Shown here piece by piece: positions 31,501 to 39,852 of a stretch of 64,000 nucleotides of DNA. The stretch spans positions 49,352,839-49,416,838 of the forward strand of contig CM060974.1 of assembly GCA_030765045.1 (NCBI GenBank). Reading direction: 5' to 3'. Position 1 is the first letter of the stretch; the number at the start of each line of letters is the position of its first letter. Position numbers and translations under genes: made by a program. The stretch comes from Tenodera sinensis (lineage: Eukaryota; Arthropoda; Insecta; Mantodea; Mantidae). Under the pieces are notes generated by a model. It ran no database searches. It saw nothing but the letters and a program-made list of their open reading frames with translations, and was not told the DNA's origin.

Positions 31501-32787
31501 GGAAAGAAGATTAAGAGTAGTGGTAAAAGAACAAGCAGCCTTTCATCCAGAATGCCAGACCCAAGATCATATATCCAGATGTATGTACACTGAGAACAAT
31601 AATGGAGAAAAACATTGCAAAGATAGGAATATATTCATATACAATGAGTGAAGAAAGGAAGACAAAAAAGGTCTTTGTAATGCGAGTGTAAGGAGCAAAT
31701 GAGCCAGGAAGACCCCTATAACGTGGGAAAATAGGATTGGACAAAAGCATGGGAAGACTATGTTGAAAACTGGTTGGAGGAAGTGGATTGACCAAGGGAA
31801 CCTTGTCGCTTGAGAAGGCATTAAGGAAATAGAAGAAGAAATACACAGTTCTCTTTTAGTGTAATTAACAATCTTTCATGATATTACAACTCCCATTTGT
31901 TTACTTCTAGTAACCTTTTCTCCTTTCTATTTTCACCTTTGTCTTTCAAACAGCTGACATGATATGATCAATTGACACTCATGAACTGTTTTGCTACTTT
32001 TCTTCGTGACGCGGCCATATGCGCGTAGCTGACACAGACTGAAACTAAGAACTGACTGACTCCCGATGACTCATATCTTTAACTTACTCTGCTCGTTGTG
32101 TCGCCTCCTTATATACTGATGATGACATAGCAAGGACCTTTTTCGAACTTCTACAAATACATCAGATGCCAAACTTACCGCTCTGAAGGTTATCACATGT
32201 TCACAATAGTTGTGCGAGGTTGCCTGAGCTTGAATGACTTTGATAGATGCAGCTGTTAGTGGGGTGGTGCAGTCTGGACCTGACCATCTTTTATTGTGTG
32301 CTGTGGTTGGCAGCAGACTGCTCCTTCCTCACAGTGCTGTTGTTGGCCAGACAATCCTTAAGTACCACCAGCACCTTACATATTAAGCAAAATGAGAAGC
32401 AAAACAAGTTGTGGATAATTCAGTTGGTTATATCCTTAGTTTTCTTGCCTATGTAACTGAGAGGAACAGAAATTGTACATTTTACATAAAATAATGAGAA
32501 TGAGATAGCTATGATCATCCCATATTACCTATATTTGCAAAAAGATGCACTGTTAGACCAGATGTTTTGAAACAGAGAATCAATAATGGCTTATGTTTGC
32601 TACAACACTTTAAATTATTAATCTCGTATAACTTGTAATTGAACCTATTGGAGAATATTTGAGTACTTCTAATGTCCTTTCATGTCTCATCACGTGCACA
32701 TAAAAATATGCATCTACAACCTTTTAAATTTGATATGTTTTTATCTCTTTCTTCTAGTAATTACTGATAATGTTTGTTATATTTCAG
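31501..32787 (+). other. Gene 1 intron 2, distal part
   Basis: No gene recognised. A GC-richer patch at about 32005-32110 (ACGCGGCCATATGCGCGTAG, TTATATACTGATGATGAC) might be a TE end but matches nothing else here. It ends with the acceptor TTATATTTCAG (AG 32786-32787) of exon 3. Confidence 0.45.
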
Positions 32788-34354
32788 TTTATACAAAGAA
32801 GCTGTTTCCAGTTGTACATCATATTTATGCTCCATTGAAGACTTAGAAAATTATGTGAAAACATGTGAAAGTCAGGAAAGTGTTACTGATATATCAATAG
32901 GAACAAGTGTTTGCTCAGAAACATCTGATGATAGGAAACTTCTGGGCATGGCGTCCTCTTCAAAACAATGTAAGTTGCTTCCACAGAGCAACACAAATAC
33001 ACAGGATATCATTAAAAGGAACTGCAAGTCAATCTTAAGTTGTGAGAACAGAAAGTCCATGAAATGTGATGTTTCTAGGAAGTGTTTTAAATGTTCATCC
33101 CATTTTAAAAAAAGCAGCATGGTTCTTCACAGTAAGAAAGTAAACAAGTGTCACATTTCGAACAAAGGTACGAATGAATTCTTGTCTGTGAAAACTCTTG
33201 AGCCAATTTATGAGGGCAAAAACACCCGCAAGTGTAATATTGGCAATAACAGCTTTACTTATTTGCAACATTTGAAAACACACAAATTAATTCATGAAGG
33301 CATAAGGCCACACAAGTGTAACATTTGTAACAAGGCTTTTACTCGATTATCACACTTAAAAGCACACAAACTAATCCATGAAGGCACAAAGCCGCACAAG
33401 TGTAACATTTGTAATAAGAGTTTTACTCAGTTATCAGATTTGAAAAGACACAAACTCGTTCATGAAGGCTTAAAACCACATAGATGTGACATTTGTAACA
33501 CTGCTTTCACTCAGTTATCAAGTTTGAAAAATCACAAATCAATTCATGAAGGTATAAAGCCACACAAGTGTAACATTTGCAACAAGGAGTTTACTATATT
33601 ATCAACTTTGAAAAGACACAGATTGATCATTCATGAGGGCATAAAGGCACACCAGTGTAACATTTGTAACAAGACTTTTGCTGTCTTATCAAATTTGAAA
33701 AAGCACAAATTGATTCATGACAACATAAAGCCACACAAGTGTAACATATGTAACAAGGCTTTTATAGACCTATCAAGATTAAAAGAACACAAATTGATAC
33801 ATGAGGGTATAAAGCCATACAAGTGTGACATTTGTAACAAGGCTTTTATTAAGTTATCAAATTTGAAAGCACACAAAATGATTCATAGTGACTTAAGGCC
33901 ACACAAGTGTAACATTTGTAACAAGGCCTTTATTCAATTATCACATTTGAAAAAGCACAAAGGAGTTCATGGCGTGGCGTTTGAGATCCCGTCGACATTT
34001 GACGGAGCTGTTCATGAGGCTACAAAGCCGCACCAGTGTAATATTTGTAATAAGAGTTTCACTCAGATATCGGATTTGAAAAGGCATAAACTCGTTCATG
34101 AAGGCTTAAAACCACACAAATGTAATATTTGTAACACTGCTTTTACTCAGTTATCAAGTTTGAAAATACACAAATTGATTCATGAGGGTATAAAGCCACA
34201 CAAATGTAATATCTGTAATAAGGCTTTTACTAAATTATCAGATTTGAAAAGACACATTGATTCACAAGGGCATAAACTCACAAAGAGTAACAAGGCTGTT
34301 ACTGAGTTATATTTCAAAACACAAATTAATTCTCCAGGAAAAATAGCCACATAG
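32788..34354 (+). CDS. Zinc-finger gene 1, exon 3 (C2H2 array)
   Basis: Begins after TTTCAG at 32787 with the third base of a split serine codon and reads LYKEAVSSCTSYL... to TAG at 34354 (about 522 codons). An acidic/serine-rich spacer leads into a degenerate finger with one Cys lost (RKCNIGNNSFTYLQHLKTH), then eleven C2H2 fingers of the form C-X2-C-X12-H-X3/4-H (CNICNKAFTRLSHLKAHKLIH type). Linkers are EGIKPHKC-like rather than TGEKP. The last finger has a stretched second His spacing. The linker between fingers 8 and 9 is expanded to about 20 residues (from 33970, AFEIPSTFDGAVHEATKP). The product is expected to be a nuclear DNA-binding regulator; its target is unknown. With exons 1 and 2 the protein is about 628 residues. 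Confidence 0.85.
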
Positions 34355-34395
34355 TGCAATGTTGGTGAGTGTGGTACTCTGAGCTGTTAAAATCG

Positions 34396-34610
34396 AAAAA
34401 AAAATATATATTTTCTTGTTTAAGGACACTGTCAATTGCCAGGATCACATCAGCGTCGCCGGTGTGCCGGAATTTTGCCCTGCAGGAGTTCTTTTACATG
34501 CCAGTAAAACTTAACACACTTAAAAACCATCGGCCTGGGCTGGGTTTGAACCCGCAACCTTGGGATCAGTAGACGAGTGTCTAACCAACTGAGCCACCCA
34601 GACCAACAGT
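34396..34610 (-). mobile_element. tRNA-derived SINE (family SINE-2)
   Basis: On the minus strand, box A TGGCTCAGTTGG and box B GGTTCAAACCC, followed by a body with 'cggcacaccggcgacgctga' and 'gtgatcctggcaattgacag' and an A-rich tail. Further copies at 47290-47505 (minus) and 34994-35180 (plus, with the tRNA box B region deleted). Confidence 0.8.
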
Positions 34611-34993
34611 TAAAATCCAGAACTCTGTAATCGATTCAGTCATAGGAGAGTGATGAATGTGAGAAGTGTTTCACTCTTTTTTCACCTTATGTAGGAAACA
34701 GTATTTGTTGTGAATCCAAAGGTCTCTGTGCAAGACGTGTATTAGTTTGTATATGCAGTAATTCAGGATTGTGTATAATTTCTTGTTTTGCCAATTTTGC
34801 TCATTATCTCTAATATTTTATTGGTTGGGAAAAGAAGGGTAGGAAAGGGAATCTTCTGGGAGTTAGGTGATTAAGTTAATAAGGTAAATGGTTTTGCTGT
34901 GACATTTGGAGCTTGAGTAGGGTATCTCAGCATTCATTCCTAATTTAAAATTGGGATAACCCTGTTTCAAGTACAGCAGCACTCCAGTTTTTG
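34611..34993. other. 3' flank of gene 1, nothing recognised
   Basis: Non-coding. May include gene 1 3' untranslated sequence; no clear AATAAA signal was found here. Confidence 0.4.
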
Positions 34994-35180
34994 AGTCGGT
35001 CTCGGCGGATCAGTTGGTTAGACACTGGCCTAGACTGGAGGTTTTTAAGTGTTCTTAAAAATGATACCTCTGTGTCAGTAGACCTACTGGCATTGAAACA
35101 ACTTCCGCAGGACAAAAAGTCCAGCACAATAGTGATGCTAATCTGATCCTAGCAATTGACAGCATCCTTAAATGACAAAA
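34994..35180 (+). mobile_element. SINE-2 copy, internally deleted
   Basis: Has the box A region (GGATCAGTTGGTTAGACACT), skips box B, and keeps 'ctactggcat', 'tccgcaggac' and the end 'gatcctagcaattgacagca' plus 'tccttaaatgacaaaa'. Confidence 0.6.
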
Positions 35181-35960
35181 TATTGTTTCCTGTTCTTGAA
35201 CAGTTGTTGTGCTTCCTTAGTTATGCAAAAAGCCGGGATAAATATAATCAATGTTGAATTTTTAATTTTACTTGTAGGTTTTTATTATTGCTGTGTAATT
35301 TATGTTGCAGAAGGAAAAAGATGTCAAATACAACTAAATAAGTGGTAAGGTATAGTATAATTAGCCCTGAATTTATAATTCTAAATTCTGTATTACATAA
35401 AAATGGCATTGTTAGGCTTACAAAATACAAACAAGTATGGAATGTGGCAATAAGAGAAGGCACTAGAATTCTAACCTTTATTTCAATAAATACATTAATG
35501 GTTACATTTATGGTGAAACTAAGAATAAATGCTCCTGAAAAACATTCTCACTGTTGTATGGTAATTTCATGTATTTATAAAATAAGTTTTATTTCTCCTT
35601 CTGGTACAGATAACATCAATTTACGTATTTCATGCCATTTCCCTTACTTTGTAATTATCTCAAAATTGTACCTAAGTGCTCAAGTATATTTTGAGTGATG
35701 GCCCCGCATTAGTGCAGCAATCTACCAATTTTTGTATCCCATTTAAGTGTTGTGCAGTCAGTTAATTGAAATCATTTGTGTAAGTATTCTATGCTTTGAC
35801 TCAGTTTTATATGAGAAGCAACCACATGACATGAAAATCTGTATTGTTAAAGTCAAAATGACTTGCTTGCTCTCAATTTCTCAGCCTCAGCATGATTCTG
35901 GTATCTTAAGTGGTTGTTACAATTTTACTCTCCTGGATTAAGGGGCGAGATAACATTCTT
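35181..35960. other. No recognisable gene
   Basis: The 118-codon open frame at 35342-35698 (+) has no recognisable motif and atypical composition; I do not call it a gene. Confidence 0.45.
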
Positions 35961-36302
35961 TCAAGGACTGCATACTCGTTTCTCCAAAGAAGATAGTTTC
36001 TTAATACATTCTGGTACATCCACAAATGTTATACCACTTGTCGCCATTTTCGGAACTTTTAGCTTTACAATGTAATTCTTACAAGTATTACACACGTGTG
36101 AAGAAGCATAATTAGATATCCTTTCAAGAAAATATTCAAAATTGTTGTTTCCATGTTTTCTTTTAATAATATTTATGTTCAGTTTAGAAACAGAGTGATC
36201 TAAAAACAGACCTTCGCAACAGCAGCAAACATGCTCTGGTACATTCTTTCTGCTTCGGATAAAGTTCAATTTTAATCTTGATGAATCATTGTCTGTTTGC
36301 AC
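35961..36302 (-). pseudogene. Helitron-type zinc-ribbon-like domain (DUF6570-like)
   Basis: Encodes VPEHVCCCCEGLFLDHSVSK, then HVCNTCKNYIVKLKVPKM and VPECIKKLSSLEKRVCSP. This pattern ('CxxC...', 'LC..C...L....(I/V)P', '...L..LE..L.') matches my recollection of the domain that precedes the Helitron-like N-terminal region in arthropod Helitron proteins (DUF6570). The frame ends at 35961 with no Rep or helicase following, so the element is 3'-truncated. It lies downstream of the charged repeats and protease-like ORF on the same strand. Confidence 0.55.
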
Positions 36303-36399
36303 TAGTTTGTTGTAAAAATAGTGCTTTGTACGGAGAATCTCATTGCTTCTTTACCCCAGTTTTAACGTTTTATTTTTTACTTTTTCAGAATGTACGTAA

Positions 36400-37225
36400 T
36401 TTTCATCACTTCTGACCTTCATATGCTCCTTGTTATTCTTTCTTTCTGTGTCTTTATAATTTTCCTCTCTTCTGATTTGCTGCATATACTCATTGTTTCT
36501 CTGTAATCTTCATCTTCCCTTGCTTGCTGCTTATCATCTCTGTTTCTCTTCCTTTCAGATTCTCTGTAACCTTCATCTTCCCTTACTTGTTGCTTATAAT
36601 ATCTGTTTCTGATTCTTTCAGATTCTCTGTAATCTTTATCTTCCCTTGCTTGCTGCTTATCATCTCTGTTTCTCTTCCTTTCAGATTCTCTGTAATCTTC
36701 ATCTTCCCTTGCTTGCTGCTTATAATGTCTGTTTCTGATTCTTTCAGATTCTCTGTAATCTTCATCTTCCCTTGCTTGCTGCTTATCATCTCTGTTTCTC
36801 CTCCTTTCAGATTCTCTGTAATCTTCATCTTCCCTTGCTTACTGCTTATCACCTCTGTTTCTCTTCCTTTCAGATTCTCTGTAATCTTCATCTTCCCTTG
36901 CTTGCTGCTTATCATCTCTGTTTCTCTTCCTTTCAGATTCTCTGTAGTCTTCATCTTCCCTGATTTGCTGAATACGTTCTTTGTTTTTCTTCATTTCAGA
37001 TTCTCTGTAATCTTCATTTTCCCTTGCTTGCTGCTTATAATCTCTGTTTCTGATTCTTTCAGATTCTCTGTAATCTTCTTCTTCCCTTACTTGCTGCTTA
37101 TACTTTTTGTTTTTCTTCCTTTCATATTCTTTGTAATCTTCATTTTCTCTAGCCTGTCGCTTATCCACTTTATTTCTTTCACGTTCCTGGTCGTTATATT
37201 CTTTACCCTCGTGCAATGCTTTCAT
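36400..37225 (-). pseudogene. Charged 21-residue repeat region of a Helitron-type protein
   Basis: Ten or more tandem 63-bp repeats encode 21-residue units such as QQAREDEDYRESERKRNRDD on the minus strand, starting from a possible Met at 37225 (MKALHEGKEYNDQERERNK). A CAA-to-TAA change at 36839-36841 interrupts the array, and a frameshift near 36500 follows. Repeats of this acidic/basic style precede the Helitron N-terminal region in arthropod proteins. The antisense strand is also open through the array (36524-37276), a by-product of the repeat composition. Confidence 0.6.
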
Positions 37226-37361
37226 GCATGTTTTGACTTATTAATTCATCACTTACTGCTACATGGTCTGAACTGACATTAACTTCAAAACCATTAAAAC
37301 ACAAAAGGAACTAACGTGAGTGGGTCAATGGAATCATTAGCTATCGGTAACTTGTTTGCCA

Positions 37362-37862
37362 TTAAATCCTATAATCATTTAAATTCTCGAAAGCAAGTTC
37401 AACAGCTACCCCTTCTGTATCATACAAACCCCTTGGATTGCAACTGTGTGGATCAAACAACCAGTACATGCCCTCTTTCTTAATAAGAGCTATAGACTTT
37501 AACTGTGCAGTAAACACACCATACTCATAACACTGGAAAAACTTTTCTAGCACACTACCTACATCTCTTGATATGATCCCTTGTAATTCTAAAGTATTTG
37601 TCACTGCACTGCAGGTTACCTTTACGTCATCAATTATAATATCCTGCAGCCAACCTTCATCAGCACACAAGTAAGGTGGATTTGGCACTACACCATTATA
37701 ATTTGAAATTGATTTCAAGTGCAAATCATTGCCTAAGTGAAGAATTTTATCAACGACGTCCGAATTCCAAGCATTAATGCTTATCACAGAGTTACTTGTA
37801 CACTGAGTGTTTTTAATGTCACCAAATATAGCATGATTTTGGCTAAGAGAACCAGCGATCAC
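37362..37862 (-). pseudogene. Cysteine-protease-like (herpes tegument C76-like) domain
   Basis: 166 codons from MIAGSLSQNHAIFGDIKN to NLNDYRI. Candidate catalytic residues are Cys21 in NTQCTSNS and Asp137/His139 in LFDPHSCNPRGL. That arrangement (N-terminal Cys, late D-P-H) is what I recall for the deubiquitinase-like C76 fold found in TE proteins as well as large DNA viruses. Here the context (charged repeats and DUF6570-like domain downstream) indicates a Helitron-type element, not a virus. The ORF is uninterrupted but separated from the repeats by about 135 bp without a continuous frame. Confidence 0.45.
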
Positions 37863-38335
37863 TTTAACCGCTTTTACTGCAAAGGATTTCTTAAGATTAA
37901 AGTTAAAGCTAGTCCGTCATTTACAACGCATTATGAAAACTTTTGTAACAAAACTAAACAAATAGTAGCAACTGCTAAAACCACTGTTATAACAAATAGT
38001 AAATAAAAATTATATTTAAAACTAAACAGTGTTACCTATTTGCTGGAATGGTAACCTCTATTATGAAAACTATTCAAACATAGAGGTAAACAAATATTAT
38101 AACAGCTGAAAAAAGTAAACGTTATAACAAATAATAAATACGAATTAAAGTTAAAATGAAACAGTCTTACGTATTTCTGGAATGTTAACTCCTCAAAGTT
38201 CAATTCGCTGATGGACAGCTCCAAAGTTTGTTACATTCGTACCTATGGTAACCAAATCTTTATATGTTGTAAAAACCACATTGATGTATGGCGCTTGCCA
38301 TGGGAAAGAGAAACGGAGGAAGAAAGGAATAACGA
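37863..38335. repeat. Diverged tandem duplication (about 125 bp)
   Basis: Two related units at about 37935-38050 and 38060-38182 share 'gaaaact', 'taaacaaata', 'gttataacaaata' and 'aactaaacagtgttac'/'atgaaacagtcttac' followed by 'tgctggaatg'/'tctggaatg'. They lie just upstream of the protease-like ORF (minus), so may be its 5' non-coding region. Confidence 0.5.
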
Positions 38336-38339
38336 TTCC

Positions 38340-38968
38340 AGTAGGCCTTGAGAAAATAGTCAAATCTTAAAGCGGGTGGCTATGTGAAGGATTTCAAGTA
38401 TTGGAAAACTCACACAAATAACAAGGAATGTCTCCGAAATGGTTCACTCCCCAAAAAATTTCATTCAGACATAAGTTGTGTGTTTTAGCGAGATCGACCT
38501 TTTTTAAACAGTAAGATTTGTTCTATCGCTTACGGTTTACCAGTTATTCAAAAGTCATCCAGAGCAAACAGGACTACAGGGGCTATAGCCAGAAAATTCA
38601 ATATATACATTTAATTTGTCATACAAATATCTCAAACATACGGCATTTTAATCAAAATCGTTAGAGCCATTTTCAAGAAAATCAAAATTTTCGAAAAAGT
38701 TTCCATGTAAAGGGTGGTTTAGGGTGGGGCTATTTTCTTCAAAATCTTCGTGTCACATCCTTGAAAGACACTAAACTTAAATACCAACTTTGGTATTTAA
38801 CCGACTTTTCGTTTTTGATTTATGCTGTCCACAGACTGACACACAGACCTTTTTCTAAAAATGCCTTTTTTGGATTCAGGGGCCTCAAAACATGTATTTC
38901 CGGTGAAATCTCGACATCGAATTTTTGGGTGGAATACAATACTTCCCCTACTTACCAGTAGAGGAAGT
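38340..38968 (+). mobile_element. R-family copy lacking the head
   Basis: Collinear with 62280-63011 from 'gatagtcaaatctt' through 'gctgtccacagactgacac' to the tail GTAGAGGAAGT (38958-38968, one mismatch from the TIR). The dinucleotide repeat present at 62807 is absent here. Confidence 0.7.
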
Positions 38969-38984
38969 AAAAATGTATGAATTG

Positions 38985-39200
38985 TATATTGAGGGGCGAG
39001 TAGATATGATCATGTGAGTGTTACATAACAGAAAAGCGGGTGGAGAAAACCGTGTGAGTATAATACGTTGCATTTCTATTTGTTATAGAAAATTTTATGA
39101 ATTGTGTGTTGAAAGGTGAGTAGAGAAGAACATTGTGTTCTGTAAAAGAAAAGCGAGTAGAGAAAACGGTGCAAATGTAATATGCTGCTCAGTAAAATGT
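38985..39200 (-). repeat. Tandem R-family head fragments
   Basis: Three short related pieces with 'gagtaga(g/t)a..a' and '...tgtgagt..', each resembling the R head on the minus strand (near 39005, 39045 and 39155). They sit between two R/PLE segments. Confidence 0.45.
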
Positions 39201-39224
39201 ATAGCATAGTAACCTTCTCCATGA

Positions 39225-39710
39225 AAAAATACATAGAAGTTGTAGGAAACAAAGTACAGCCAATGTCCCAACACACATTTAAACAAAGGTCTAGCTACAC
39301 TAACTCCACAGAAAGCATAATGCAGATATCAACATTACCACAAAGCATCACCAAATTAGCAATTCAGAAAGAATTCGGAACAGACCTAAAGGAGCTACAA
39401 ACTATCGATCATAATAATTGCCCAGCCAAACAAATCCTCAATTCCCTTAGATCCAAACTATTCATCTAGACTAAAGCAAAGATGGCAAATTAGTTATACT
39501 GGATGAAGATCACATTTCCAGGGTAGAAGAACTTCTAAAAAAATAGCATAGACAGAAATAAAAACAGACTATGTCTCAAACAAAAGCCTTAACAGAGAAT
39601 GAAAACTCTAGAATAAAACCAAACCATCCCACTTTACCGAGATTATATGCACTTCCGAAAATCCATAAACAAGACAATAAAGTGAGACTCATAATAAGCA
39701 ATATTGACTC
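39225..39710 (+). mobile_element. PLE-C, N-terminal part of the RT
   Basis: Plus strand: QSITKLAIQKEFGTDLKELQ, then after frame breaks GKLVILDEDHISRVEELLKK and LPRLYALPKIHKQDNKVRLI, ending ISNIDS at 39710. 'RLY(A/G)LPKIHK' is the signature of the PLE RT fingers. The reading resumes as SPTYNLAK at 48641, after an 8.9-kb insertion flanked by the 12-bp TSD CAATATTGACTC. Stops in the upstream part show it is dead. Confidence 0.8.
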
Positions 39711-39762
39711 TAGGCTAGATATTTCTTCCGGGCTTAAAAGCCATGGTCTGCTGAAGTTTTGA

Positions 39763-39806
39763 GGTCCAGATGTTTCGTCCACACCTGCGGTGGACATCAT
39801 CGGTGG
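39763..39806 (-). ncRNA. Hammerhead-like motif, PLE-A end
   Basis: Minus strand: stem I CCA/UGG, CCGAUGA (C in place of U in the CUGAUGA box, plus 39797-39803), extra U, stem II GUCCAC/GUGGAC (39790-39795 with 39777-39782), GAAA, CA, UC. The U-to-C change in a conserved box argues against strong activity. Confidence 0.45.
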
Positions 39807-39852
39807 CGTAGTCTGTCTTTTCGGTGAAGATTCAGTTACAACAGAATCGTTT

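Noticed and set aside
32000..32110. Possible LTR or promoter (TTATATA box in GC-richer patch)
   Set aside because: No second copy, no primer-binding site and no LTR-type coding sequence anywhere in the window.
36524..37276. 250-codon plus-strand ORF of hydrophobic repeats resembling a multi-pass membrane protein
   Set aside because: It is the antisense of the 63-bp charged repeat array, whose minus-strand reading fits a Helitron-type protein between two related domains.
37362..37862. Viral tegument gene
   Set aside because: The protease-like domain resembles one known from large DNA viruses, but its neighbours (charged repeats, DUF6570-like domain) place it in a Helitron-type element.
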